This document shows, piece by piece, positions 12,848 through 24,957 of a stretch of 64,000 nt of DNA. Made by a program: the position numbers and the translations under genes. Each line of letters begins with the position of its first letter. Position 1 is the stretch's first letter. The notes beneath the pieces were generated by a model that was not told the DNA's origin, did no database searches, and saw only the letters and a program-made list of their open reading frames with translations. Source of the DNA: Oryzias latipes (Eukaryota; Chordata; Actinopteri; Beloniformes; Adrianichthyidae); contig NC_019879.2 in assembly GCF_002234675.1 (NCBI RefSeq), positions 22,501,855-22,565,854 of the forward strand, given 5' to 3'.

Positions 12848-13046
12848 TTAACCCTTGTGCTATCTTATGACCCCACCCTTATATTGACGTGTTATCCCTA
12901 CCATGACAAAGGTGGATAAAGGTGAAGAGGATTTCATGTAATCCATGGACACCAGTGAGGATCACTAATCATTAAAGAAAAAAGGTTGTGGGGTCCAGAT
13001 GACCCCACTCCCAACGTTAAAGTGCCTGGGATAGCACAAGGGATAA
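12848..13046. mobile_element. piggyBac-type MITE, copy 1
   Basis: About 199 bp non-coding element starting TTAACCCTTGTGCTATC and ending GGATAGCACAAGGGATAA: inverted ends of about 14 bp of the CCCTT type with a TTAA target site, the pattern of piggyBac-derived miniature elements. The right TTAA has decayed to ATAA. Internal sequence includes a second inverted motif (GACCCCACCC / TGACCCCACTC region). Confidence 0.75.
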
Positions 13047-13229
13047 ACAATAGTTGGTGTCAGAATGTAGGCTAATCTAAGACGACAAAACCACACTAAA
13101 GCAACAATTTTCAAGTGAGTCAGGCTCTAGGTTAATAGGCTACAAGTAGTTTAAATACAATCAAAATTAACTAGAGTGAGGAAAATGAGTCTCACAACAT
13201 GCTCTGGGGGTTTAAAGTAAACAGGCTGT

Positions 13230-13426
13230 TTAACCCTTGTGCTATCCTATGACCCCACCCTTACATTGGCGTGTTCTCCCTACCATGACAAAGGTGGATC
13301 AAGTTGAAGAGGATTTCATAATCCGTGGACACCAGTGAAGATCACAAATCATTAAGGAAAAAAGGTTGTGGGGTCCAGATGACCCCACTCCCAATGTTAA
13401 AGTGCCTAGGATAGCGCAAGGGTTAA
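13230..13426. mobile_element. piggyBac-type MITE, copy 2
   Basis: Second copy in the same orientation, 183 bp right of copy 1, with both TTAA sites intact (TTAACCCTTGTGCTATCC ... GCGCAAGGGTTAA). The two copies read as highly similar along their whole length with scattered substitutions and one or two small indels. No coding capacity; it would have depended on a transposase supplied elsewhere. Confidence 0.8.
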
Positions 13427-13621
13427 GTAAAAAATGACAAAACGGACAATGTTACGTAAAATAGTTTATTAGTAGAGGAATCTCCCACTGTTTAGTTTTT
13501 GTTCATGTTAGAATCATCTAATATGATTAATTTAACGGTATTGCAAACCGTCAAATTTATCAATAAAGGGCATTTGAAAAAACAGGTGTTGCTGTAGCAT
13601 ATATCATAGGAAAATGTATTT

Positions 13622-13724
<103 letters not shown>

Positions 13725-14133
13725 TGTGTGTGCATCCACTCTGTTTGTGGACACTGTGTTCCTCTAGTGGTCAGTAGAGGAACTGCAGGATCAGTTACTT
13801 CAATTTAACACTCGACTGATGGATCTTAGCTTTACAAATGAGCCAGTATAGGAATCCCTAAAAACTTCACCTGAGCTAGGAAACTCCTTCAAGAGTTTTT
13901 TTCTAAATTATTTAATTTGAACTGGAATGAAAAACATCCATTCATGAACACATTTTAAAAAATCAATATCTTAAATGAACAACTTTGTGTAATGCAAATG
14001 TAACAGAACTGTAATACCTATGTCATTATTTTCTGTCTGCTGCCTTCTCAAATGATTAAAAAAAATAACATATTTCATTATTACATCTGTCATTATTATT
14101 AAAAAGGAACCGGAACAAAAAGCTCTAAGTTCT

Positions 14134-14290
14134 CAATTATTCCTTCCACTCCCTTTCAAGCAATATTTATTAATATGTCTAATTATCCTAATTTTGATTA
14201 GTTACTGTATGAATGTATAACTGATGATTGTATTGTTTTTGTGTATTATTTCTATTTAATTGCTTGAAATAAACCATTTCAAACAAAAAA
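14134..14290 (+). repeat. LINE (L2-like) 3' end fragment
   Basis: The segment begins ATTCCTTCCACTCCCTTTC and ends TTGCTTGAAATAAACCATTTC, both hallmarks of a widespread fish LINE 3' UTR whose tail is built of short TGAAATAAA-type repeats. No reverse-transcriptase part is present. Family naming is from memory of this tail type. Confidence 0.45.
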
Positions 14291-15774
14291 AATTACATTT
14301 GCAAACATAAGAAACACAATTTTATATCTTTATTTAGTTAAACACAATAACAAAAGAAAAGAAAAACTTAATACAGAAGTTTTAAGAGGCAAGATAGGAT
14401 ATTGTGTTTTAACAGCAATTGTGATTTAAAGCAATTGGTTATGCTTTAAAGGCAAACCTTCAGATCTAAAATCCAAAAAACGAAAGAATAACTTGTTTTC
14501 CATGTAGTTGTGCCATGGACACGAACAATGGAGGGTATTTAAAAACGTAATCAGAAAAGTGATTTAAAAAACATTTTATTCAATGTAATTTTATTCATGA
14601 TTGTCTACAGGGTAATGTTAAATCTTCATGTTTTACAGCAGGACAGAAAATTTAGAATTTATGAGTCCAGAGTTATGGGTTCATTGTGGAACAGTTTTAA
14701 ACAGTATGAAGGATTTATCAATAATAAAAAAAAAACAATCTGGACTTGCCATGCAGGGCCCCTTGCAGCTGGACAATAATGCAGTTTAAATTAAACAAAT
14801 TCTAACTTTTTTTAAGGAATACAGTAAAATATGCAACAAGATCTTGTTTTTTTTCTTTATCAAGTTATTGCAGACATTGTGGTGCCTCTGGTTTCATTTT
14901 ATATTTAGTCATAACTTGTGTTTGTTTTTACTCTGGAAAAATATGGATTTTAAGTTCATTAAGTTCATAAGTTCAGGTGCATTGCCATTTTTGTCTGTGT
15001 TCATTAGATATTGTACTGGTGTCAGGGCAGTCCAGGTTTTATCATTAAATTCTTGAGAAATTCATATTGAATGCATCAACTATTCCTCTGAAAATATGAA
15101 CTATGTTGATACCTAAAGATGTTGCTTTCTGGATATGGAGAACTAAGAAATGTATTCTGGGAAACATTACTTTTTGCGAACACTAGAATGATAATTTAAT
15201 CTTGTTTGTAAAATTTGAAAGTTGCAATCATTGTTTTTTTGTTTGTGGGTCTTTCATAATGTAGTTTTTGTGACTGATGAACATGTCTTGGTTAAATATT
15301 TGACTTCAATTGTGGGTTCTTGTTAACCTTTCCTTGAATTCTTTTAAAGTATCAGAAAAAAGAGTTCACTCACAGCTCGGTACCTTTGAGTTCTATTAAT
15401 CTTAAATGGAGATTACTCAGATAACATCACAGACAATCTTAGATGGGTAAAATTTGTCATTCAATGAGCAGTTGAACCAAAAAAACAAAGAAAAAGAGAA
15501 AAGAAGGAGAAGAGGAGAGAAATTTCTGATATGGAGAGCTGGAAGGACATAGCAAATGTGGGTGTTATTGCAGCACACAAAGGACAGATATAATGAGGGA
15601 TACAGCTACCAATAAAATACAACATGGACACTGTACTTTATTTACATCATGACTATAAATATTATAAAACAAATGAAAAGAATGAAAGGTGTGTTTGTAG
15701 AAAACAAGACTTTTAGTGGGATTTAGGGGTCAGGTGCCAAAAAAAGAAAACATTTACCAAGGCAGTGCATCACA

Positions 15775-16147
15775 AACTTCTTTTCCATTCGACTTTTTCC
15801 TTCAGGGGTCGCCACAGTGAATCTTCATCTAAGTTAGATGAAGGATGATAGAGGATTTATATATACTTGCTCTACTCCAACAACAGCTTCATGTCTTTCT
15901 TCATTCATAAACCTTTGGTTTTCCTTTAGAACTCTGGCAGCTCTAGACTCAGCATCCTTCTAAAATATGTACCGTCTCTTTTCTGGACATGTTCGAACCA
16001 TCTCAGTCTGGCCTCCCTTGCGTTATTTCCAGAACTATTAACATGTGCTGTCCCTCTGATGTACTCATTCCAGATCCTATCCATCCTCGTCACTCCTGAA
16101 GAGAAGCTCAGCATCTTTCTCTCTGCTAGCTCTGCTTCCTGTCTTTT
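15775..16147 (-). mobile_element. Non-LTR retrotransposon 3' fragment (RTE/Expander-like)
   Basis: On the minus strand the frame 16114-15926 reads MLSFSSGVTRMDRIWNEYIR, then an AREARLRWFEHVQKRDGTYF segment and RRMLSLELP, the C-terminal tail that follows the reverse transcriptase in a common fish LINE. Downstream comes the GGGGTCGCCACAGTGAATC-type 3' portion. It is 5'-truncated and a fossil. The subfamily (RTE/Expander versus a relative) is not certain. Confidence 0.65.
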
Positions 16148-16449
16148 GCATCACAAAACTGCAAATTAACCATTTTCTCTAAAGAACACAGAAATAAATC
16201 TGAAAAATAAAAGCATCTTTAAAGTGAGATCTGTAGACATTTTTATTTATTTATCCGAGATCAAGTGAGTTTGGTTGATAATTTTCTAGAATCCCATTGT
16301 GTTAACCACTAAAAAGTGTTGGTGAGATTATTTTTAAGTGCAGAATGAAATTATTCATAAAACTATTATTTGAGTTGATTGATTTAAAGCATTAAAAATA
16401 AGTGAAAAATAAAAATGACAGATATCAATTAATCCATTTATTAGAATTT

Positions 16450-17300
16450 AAAGAAAAATTTGCAAAAAGTTTAGGAGATGATGCCATCATCTTGACTAAT
16501 TACACATAATCACAATTAGACATATTTGCAGTAATGCATTACACAAACAAGTCACATTGGTTTAAATATAATGATTATCAATTAAAGACAAATTGAGTTG
16601 GATTTGATGCTCAAAAGGGAGTGGAAAGAAGTAAAAGTATAATCTCATCATCAATGTCTTTTTATATATTTCTGCAGAATAATCTGATCCTTATCATATT
16701 AAATTATCACATTAGTTTTGCTTTAATCTGCAGAAGAGTCAAAACCTCAGTTATGTGACTTTGCACCTGAGAGAAATCTGCTTAAGTCAAATTTATGGAG
16801 AAAAGCTGAAAGAAGAGGGAATTTATTTTTACATCTGCTCTGTTCAAACCGCTTGCCTCGTCTTTCCTTAAGTGAGAATGCCATCTAGAGGTAATTTTAT
16901 GTAAATGCAAAAATCCATATTGTCTTTCTAATTTTTTTCCCAACAACCCTCTGTCTGGGAAATTTTGTTTGGATGCGAATTGTGGTCTTTTACTTTGTAC
17001 ATTCTGTTGATAGAATTAATAATTTGGCTACAGCTCCACGTGCATTTTTAAAGTAACTCATGATGTGAGGCTCTCAGGTGTACAACAAGGGGGTATGATT
17101 GCAGGCAAACAGAGGCGATGATGTGTTGTAAGATTATTTTTAGTGTGTTTCCAGAGAAAAATATAGTTAGAGTTGCCCCTCTAGTCCAATCATATGGTTG
17201 ATCATTTGTGTAAGGCCTTTTATTTGTAATAATTAACTCGCATTATCTTAATTAGATTCCAATACAACTTTTTGGCACTAATAACGCCAACACAATCAAT
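16450..17300. promoter_or_regulatory. Long conserved-looking block between evx2 and hoxd12a
   Basis: About 850 bp of non-repetitive, non-coding sequence with many homeodomain cores (AATTAGA, ATAATGATTATCAATTAA, TTAATAATT, TAATAATTAACTCG) and a CCAATCATATGGTTGATCA segment. It looks like retained regulatory DNA in an interval that has lost its gene. This is inference from texture; a multi-fish alignment would decide. Confidence 0.35.
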
Positions 17301-17308
17301 TTTATGGG

Positions 17309-17460
17309 ATTTGATTTGATTTATTGATTTATTTCAAGCATTGTAGTCAAAACAATAAATAATTTACATATGTTTATCAAAGTCATTACATAAATATTGA
17401 AATGCATAGTTTAAGAAGACAGAAAATAAAACAAAACAAAAAAGTCACTTAAATCACATT
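17309..17460 (-). repeat. LINE (L2-like) 3' end fragment, reverse orientation
   Basis: The sequence 'gatttgatttgatttattgatttatttcaagca' (17310-17342) is the reverse complement of the same tail type as at 14134-14290, with the tail repeats of TTTGA units at the left. The remainder is AT-rich and diverged. Confidence 0.4.
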
Positions 17461-19467
17461 TTACTTAATTAAATACAGGGATCATTGACTAAGTCAAGTA
17501 AAGCTTGATTATAGAAATAAAAAAACATTTAAACAAATATTGTTGCAAAAATTCAGTTAAATTAAACTTTCCTCGTTTTTTTATAGGTACACCATTAAAT
17601 CATTATTTTATTTTATTAAAACGTTAACGTTTTGGGATTTTTTGTAAATAAGTAACATCTTCAAAGTAATTAAAAACAAAATCTGGTGAATAAAAAACAC
17701 AAATAATCATGAGTCGAAAAAAAATGTTTTGAGTTAATATTTCCTTTTTTGCAGTCAGGATGAATGACAGTTTTAGTCAGTCCCTTTAAAATGCGCACGG
17801 CTAAATGTCAAGGAAAAAAGTTCGTAAAAGTGGAAGTTTGGTTTCTTTCAGAATATCCTGCTGAATGATTTTAAACAAAAAGAGACAAACTATTTTTAAA
17901 GAGCTTTACTAGTCTTGATTTTAAATCGTTGTTTTTTTATTAAGTTTATGCTAAATTCGAATAACTGTGTGCAAATAAATTAAGTGTCGAAACACATTTT
18001 TTTACTCTAAATCCTGTTGATCCAACAGACAAAAAAAAAAAAAATCTCAGCTCAGAGAACTTGAACGAGGGAAGCAGCAAGTTTATTACCAAGGACAATA
18101 GACGGCGAATAGTTTCCTTCAAAGGGCGTGGAAAGCAGCCAGACTGCGGCTCCTCAATTTGGCCCTCGGCACCCTAAACGTGAAGGACGAAGGGCAGTAA
18201 ATGGCCCTAAAACTTTTCCTTTATTTGTTATTGTAGAAAGCGATCTGCTTGTGTGAGAAGAGGCTGTGGTTTTCAGCCTGAGCACACGAGAAGAAAAAAA
18301 AACCCAAAAAGCTGGCATTGTTGCCCAACAGTTGAACAAAGAGAAACGAGGGTTTTGAATTTTAAGACACAATGCAAAAAAAAAAATAGTTTTCCTGAAT
18401 TCCCCTCTCTTGTTGCGCAAGTTAACCTTTTTTGCTGAAAAAAAAGTGTTCTAAACATATATTTGTGCACAAAAAGTCAAGAAACATGTTTAAATAAATT
18501 GGCTGCTTGCGCTTCACTTTCCACTGCGCCCACCTTTTTATTTTCAAGATATTTTATGTTCTGTTGCCTTTTATCACCTTTAATTCAGATGTGCATGCAG
18601 AAAACGCTGCGTCTATTTGTATAGCGGATAACTTAAAGTTCAGAGGATTTTTTTTTTAAATCAGGGAAACATTTTTAAAATGTAATCTATTTCATCTGCT
18701 CCTCGGAATTTTAAATGGACGGGGGACCATTGGGAGAGATTATTTAAAAATATTTACAAAATTGGGACTTTTTTCTTTTGCTGGTTTCTACAGGAAGAAA
18801 AAAGAATGCGTAAAATGTTTTGAGTCCGTCTAAAAGATTATGCTATAATGAGCAAGAAGTTTAACGTCAAATGAAAGAAAAAGCTGTTTGGTGTCATAAT
18901 GAATACAATGCACACAAAACTGGATCAATGTGACAAAGATTGAGTTGCTGCATATAAACACAAACTGTCATCTACTGGATTGTGCTGAGAATAAACGTCA
19001 TTATGTTTACATATGTTGTGGCTACGTTTTTGCCATTTTCATTTTTCAGTTATGCTGAATTTCTTACCAAAAAGTGCCCCAAGCGGACAAGAACTGAAGG
19101 TCGTAATCTGAACTAAACCAATGGCGTTCTGCAGTTTCTTTCTTTTAAAGAAAACTGTGAACACCAATTTGTGGTAAACCATACATTTATTGGCCTGAAA
19201 ACTCGGAAGCTGCAGCTTTATTGAGGCTGGAAGAGAGAACAAACGACGAGAAAATGGGGGAAAAAAGAGGCGTGGGATGATCCAACACTTTTTTTAAAAG
19301 TGCATTTTAAATAAAGCGAGCATTTATAGGATGCATGATTATTAAATTCTGTCCACAGTTAGACAGAAAAGAGCGACGGGTTGAGAAAAAATAAAGCTGG
19401 TTGGTTTTTCAAATGGGTTAGTTCCTGTGAGAGTTCAGATGAGGGTGTTTACTTTCAGAATAAAGCT

Positions 19468-19484
19468 GTGGGGGGGGGGGGGGG
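19468..19484. repeat. Poly-G run
   Basis: Seventeen-base G homopolymer about 370 bp upstream of hoxd12a; likely length-variable. Confidence 0.9.
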
Positions 19485-19761
19485 ACTTAACACAAATATG
19501 ACAGAACTGATTGTCTGTTTTCACATGAAACAGGATTGCTTTCCACACTGATGCGTTGAAGGTTATGCACGTGCTGTTCTGTGTTCTGTGGGTCAGTCCA
19601 GCTCCATCATGATGCAATACCTTTAAATTCTGAATAGATCTCTGGTCCATTTACAGAGCTTATTGCACATTGTTTTAGTGTCGAGAGTTTAATAACAAAA
19701 CAGTCACCTTTGGTATTTTCCTTTTGCGAGCAAGGGTGGGGCAGATTACATATTTTGCATA

Positions 19762-19770
19762 TCACGTGAC
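19762..19770 (+). promoter_or_regulatory. hoxd12a: E-box (TCACGTGAC) in hoxd12a promoter
   Basis: Canonical CACGTG E-box about 90 bp upstream of the start codon, next to a TTTTGCATAT octamer-like motif. It matches sites near the start of the five other Hox genes in the window. No CCAAT box is obvious here. Confidence 0.5.
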
Positions 19771-19856
19771 GACGTATTAACAAATCACCAAGTGCCTTCT
19801 CTTTACTCTTCAGGAGTCGCTAAAAGGCTTTCAAGACGCGTTTGAGTAACGGCTAC

Positions 19857-20955
19857 ATGGAAATGTGTGAGCGGAATTCTCTAAATCCCGGCTATGTTGG
19901 TTCCCTCTTAAATTTCGCTCCCCCTGAGTCGCTGTATTTCACCAACTTGCGCGGGAATGGAACCCACATCCCGGCGCTGCATCAGCTGCAGTACAACAGA
20001 AGAGATGTGTGCACGCTCCCGTGGACTCCCTCGAGTTCGTGTTCTGGACCTGCAGTCCCACCAGCACAGAGCCGCGCCTTTGAAGGTTACTGTCCGCCTT
20101 TTCTGTCCAGCGCTTTGTCCGCAAACGCCGGGTCCTCCAAGACGCATGTGGATGAGTGCGCGGCGCGATGCTTTCGTGACCTCAAAACTGAAGAGGCTGG
20201 CGTGCACGAGGAACTTTACATCTCGGAGCACGGCGTGCGTGCGTACTCGGATCTGGACAGCGGGCACAGGTCTGCGGGACAACCTGATCCGGATTCGGAA
20301 TCTCCACATGATGTGAACGGAACCAAGCAGGAGCAGGACCCTCCATCCTCACATGACGCATGCTCCAGGACCACTTTTGGGCAAGGTTGGGGTTATGCAG
20401 TTACAATTTTTAGCTGTTCGAATATGAAACGACTGAGCGGGTCTGATCGGGGGTCCTTACATGAAATAGCTTAATCAATTTTTATGATCATCCAACTAAG
20501 TATTGTGTTTTAATTTGTGTTTCATTTTATTCAGTTGTGTGTTTTCTTACACAAGTGTTTTTAAATTTATATTTCAGAAGAAGTTTGCGCCAAAATGACA
20601 GTGATGGAGCTCATTTCCTGCTGTTCTTCCAGATTTATTCGTCATTTTTTTCTTGACTTTTTAAAACTTTTTTTTTATTGAAATCTAAACTCTTTCACGC
20701 CTCCTCGTTCCAGGAACCCCGTGGTGCTCATCACAAGTGAGGTCTCGAAAGAAGAGGAAGCCTTACTCCAAGCCCCAGTTGGCTGAACTTGAGAATGAAT
20801 TTCTCATGAATGAATTCATCAACCGACAGAAACGAAAAGAACTGTCGGACAAACTTGACCTGAGCGACCAGCAGGTGAAAATCTGGTTTCAGAATCGCAG
20901 GATGAAGAAGAAACGGCTGATGATGCGAGAGCAGGCTTTCTCTGCTTACTGCTGA
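19857..20955 (+). CDS. hoxd12a: Homeobox protein Hox-D12a
   Basis: Posterior (AbdB-class, group 12) homeodomain transcription factor of fin and trunk patterning. Exons 19857-20385 and 20714-20955 with a 328 bp GT/AG intron in phase 1; 256 residues. N-terminus [20 protein letters not shown] is diagnostic of Hox12; initiation could be at the second ATG (19863, MCERN), the start used in tetrapods. The junction reads [11 protein letters not shown], keeping the Trp just ahead of the homeodomain. Homeodomain about residues 187-246 ([35 protein letters not shown]), with a short tail ending FSAYC. It is the first Hox gene after evx2, 10 kb away, since hoxd13a is missing. Confidence 0.96.
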
Positions 20956-23900
20956 CCTTTGGACTTGATCCTGACTTCAGCTGACTGTACGACCAGCGTG
21001 GATCCATCCTCTCACCCAAAGCTTCAGAAAACTTATCAAGCTCTTTTTTTACATACATTGTAAGAGCAGCAGTGATTCCTTTTGGAGGAAGGGCCTTTGA
21101 GAGACGCAGAGCAGCGTTTATGACCCGGAGGTGCAGGGATGCAAAGCGCATGATTGTCACATGATAGATTACATGTACATATTTTCCACACTCCCGACTT
21201 TGGTTTGCATCAGCACTTTCATTGGTTATGATTAGTTACATGTTTCCAAGTTTAAAAAAATCTCTTGAAATGTGTGTCATAAATCAGAATGCGTTTTTTT
21301 TTCAATCATAAAAAACCCTCCCCGTTTTTTTATTTTTATTATTATTATTTTTAAGTTGGAGATGGATTTGAATTTCAGATAAAAAGGCATTCAAAGCTCA
21401 TAGCTCAAATGTAAAGATACTGGTGGAATAGAATGTCACTGTTATAATTTAGTGTTTTTTTTAAATTAAAGCTCCAACATGACGGCCGATTTTAACGGGA
21501 TTGTGGAATCAGTATGTTGTTACATTTTTGCTGCTTGTGTGAAAGTGGAATCTCATGCTCACAGATAAATCAAATCTTTTTAAAAGTTATTGTAAGAATA
21601 TAAGATGTTTGCATGTTTATTAAATGTTCTTATGAAATTTACTTGTCTGATTGTGTTGCAGTTAAACTAATTTGCATTGTTGGGTTACTGTCGAGTCTTT
21701 TTACGGTTCTGACATGACTGCCCTACCTGCAACCAGTAAAATAAGTGAATGTGAAAACTGATTGTGTTCGTTTTGTTGCAAAGAAGGCGTGTGTTATTAC
21801 ATTTTACTGCAACAAAAAGTCCTAAAAAATCGCCAAATTCAAAATCAGCTTTTTGTGATAAGACACGAAAACCTGGTTAAGCTTGGATTCCGCCGATTTG
21901 AAAAGGATAAATATGTATTAAAAGCATTGTGTTGTTGGAAAAATTGTGTAAACGGACGAAAAGGTTTGTGTCTGAAACGTGTTGCAAGTTTGGAAAGGTT
22001 GCGTTCGGCAAATAAAGAGGCTTTTAAAGCGACTTGACCTCTTTGATTTCACGAGTTGCGCAATTTAGAGAACAAATCCCAGCTGATCTAAAAACAATCT
22101 TAAATATGGGGGGATTAAAAAAGTTTTAATAAGAGGTTTTTTGGGGGAAATTGTTGGTTATTAAACCTTTTACGAAATAGACAACGCGTTAACGCACCCA
22201 CACCAGCGGTATATAGATGTTTTTCATTTCTTTAACGCAGATAGTTTAGTCATATTTCTCTCATGAATAATCATTTTTTTCAGTTCAGTATGAAACTCCC
22301 TCATCCATCTGTTATTTATCTGCGCAATTCTTCCTCACCGTGTGTGCCACAACAGCAGCCTTCACCCTCAGTAGGAAGTTCCTGTAACCGCAACCAAACG
22401 TGTCTGCTGTCATTTCAGAAGACATATATTTCTCCAATTTCTCCGATAGGCTCAGCTAACCCTTTACTGGGAAAAAAAAAAGTTTGCTTTTTTAATTGTG
22501 AATCTGATTCCACCTGTCTTGCTTGGATATATTTCCTGTGCTCAGTTTCACAAACTGCAGGTTAAGAAAAAAACAAGAATAGATTAGAGCTAAAAAAAAA
22601 AAGAAAGAAAAAAAGCTGTATCTACACCCACAATGCAGTGGGTCCATGGTCTCTGTCCCTGCATCATTATCACGTGACCACGCCCTCACAGCCACTGCAG
22701 CTCCCATATTTACACCGCGGTTATATTAGGGAGTCAAAGCAGTGCATAAAAGCAGCTGATTTATAATAAAACTGTAATAAACTGTGACTTTTCCTTCTGT
22801 AAACAGAGAGCTTCTTCTCCTTTGCACACAGAAAATCTTACCACATCTTCAAAACCGAGTATAGACTTCTAAATGTGTCTTCAAGGCCTTCTTCGCTTCC
22901 TTTCAATGTCTTTGTTTGAAACCTGTTTTTGGGTTCAAACTGTGATTGCCCCAAAACTACTTTAGGTTTCCTCTCTGTTTGAAAGATATGATGCTTTTTG
23001 AACGCAGACAGCGCCATATAAACAACTTGATAGTGGTGGAGCCCAAACAAAGTTAAGGTCAAGTTAGCAGACTGCGTCTTGCAGCAATACAAAGCTTCGA
23101 TAGAAGCATTCACAGGTATTGCTAATATTGTTGTTTTTTCCCCTGCGACCACTATTCCATCATTCCATTCATTGTGATAGTCCTTCATGAGTTAAATAAA
23201 CCCAGTTTGAACACTTTTCCAAAGTTATATTTTATAATAGGACTTAGTGAAATAATTGTTTAAAAAGTATGGGAGTTGCGCTTGTCGTGGTTAAAGTACA
23301 AGACAATCTCAGTAATAAAACAACCCTTTGTTGTTTTATTTTACAGACACTATTAAGCAACAAGTTGTATAACTTTTTGAATATATTTAAAATTAATCAT
23401 TTGTTTTTGTGGTTTGCTCATGAGGGCCATTTTTTTCTTTTTGACGCGCTTCGTTTGGATCTCACCGTTTATTGTCCTGGTCGGTTACTTTCTGATGGGA
23501 TCTCTTGTCATTTTAAATATCAGGAGCCCAAACAAACAGCTTGACAACAGCAGCAATAAACTCTGCTGTCACTAAGCGTGAAAACAGTAGGGCGTCTATA
23601 CCTGTATTGTTTTGTTTTTTTATTTTAACATAACTTGCAGACACTAAATTTTTAATTGTTCTTTACTCGATAACTTAATTTGAAAGACATTAAAAACAAC
23701 CACAATTCCCCTGTGTTTTTATTTATTTTAGAATCATAGCAACACTCAAAACGGATGAGCTGCTGTTAAACTTCTGCTGGCGCTTAAAGAAAAATGTGCG
23801 GGAAAGGAAACATAAAATACATACTCACGCAGAGTCAAACAAAAATATTGATCGAGGCTTGAGTGATGAGTTTTCTGCTCCCCATGTGTTTCATCTTGGT

Positions 23901-24700
23901 TTTTCCAACCGCGGAGGAGACAAGCTCTTCAGGCATGGTTGCCTTAATGCAGAGAAGTGATTTGGCTGCAGAGGCTGTGACTGAAAGCTTGGTGGACATC
24001 GCCTAAAACCACATACGGTGAAAGCAGCTGTTTGGATTTGGCGACGCTTGGACATTCCTGTTTTGAAATAATGCAGCTTTCACTTTAAAAAAAAAATCTG
24101 TGTTCAGTGTTGAAGGCTGACCTTTCGGTAAAATTCTTTTAGCCCATGTGTAGACAAGTTTCCTGGTTTACAAAAAGAATTGACAGATGTAGACTTTTTT
24201 TGTTTTTCTATTTTTCTATATTTTTAAATGAGATTTTCTTCCAAGAAGATTTGTTTAATCCAAACAAAGCAAAACACGCATATAGTTTACATTGGTCGTT
24301 GTTTATGTGTGATTAGAAGTGATCCAACCATCATGGCGCACTATAATTATGCGCAATGACGCCTATAATTTATTTGCATTCAACCAGATGGTTTTCTGAC
24401 GTGATTCCTCCGGTTTATGCTGCACAATCATCAGCTTTTAGCTTCACAATATCAGGTCAACATGTACTTTAACAAGATTATTCTTTGCTTTGTGGGAAAT
24501 TGTGGATTTCTCTGAACTCCACGTTTCTTTTTGACGCACAGAGCGGTTTCCATTATGTTTCCCGAAGAGAATGGTGTTGCTGCAAAGCTTTCAATTAAAT
24601 ATTCCAGTGATGGTTCTCAATTTTCTTCCTTTTTTTCTGTGTGCTTCAGGGCAAGTAGGCTGGAGAGGAGTTTCCGCTTCAGCCAGGGAGCCAATGGAGT
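20956..24700. other. hoxd12a-hoxd11a intergenic region
   Basis: Contains the hoxd12a 3' UTR (possible poly(A) signals ATTAAA at 21619 and AATAAA at 22011), then AT-rich non-coding DNA. A GC-richer promoter-like block at 22620-22810 is listed separately. Small open frames at 21762, 22263, 22838 (minus) and 23269 show no family features. No gene is recognised. Confidence 0.6.
22620..22810 (+). promoter_or_regulatory. Promoter-like block between hoxd12a and hoxd11a
   Basis: Contains an E-box in TTATCACGTGACCACGCCC (around 22667), CCATATTTACACCGCGG and, 70 bp on, CATAAAAG followed by TTTATAATAAAAC (posterior Hox/Cdx-type). It has the look of a promoter or a conserved enhancer but no coding exon follows within 1 kb. 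An antisense or non-coding transcript start is one possibility; nothing in the sequence proves it. Confidence 0.3.
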
Positions 24701-24786
24701 CTCTCCTATGAGCTCACATGAGTTTCTCCGGACAGTTTTTAATGACTGATATTGATGTATGGTAATTCCTTAGCTCGATCACATGA
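24691..24786 (+). promoter_or_regulatory. hoxd11a: hoxd11a proximal promoter motifs
   Basis: CCAAT at 24691 and two TCACATGA E-box-like sites at 24714-24721 and 24779-24786, 170-270 bp upstream of the start codon. A posterior-Hox-like TTTTTAATGAC lies between them. Confidence 0.45.
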
Positions 24787-24957
24787 CACAATTACCTCAA
24801 GAATCGATCAAGATGTATTGCAGGTCTGCCTGCGTTTCCTATTTTTTTCTCCCTCGCTGGGTCTTTCCACACGCGCGCCGTGCTATAGATGGACAAAGTT
24901 TAACACCGTAGAGCTGCCAATTCCTCTCTTGCAAAGAGGAAAAGGGGGAGAAGAGAT

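Noticed and set aside
19908-20309. Antisense open frame in hoxd12a exon 1
   Set aside because: Shadow of a GC-rich coding exon; no start context or family features.
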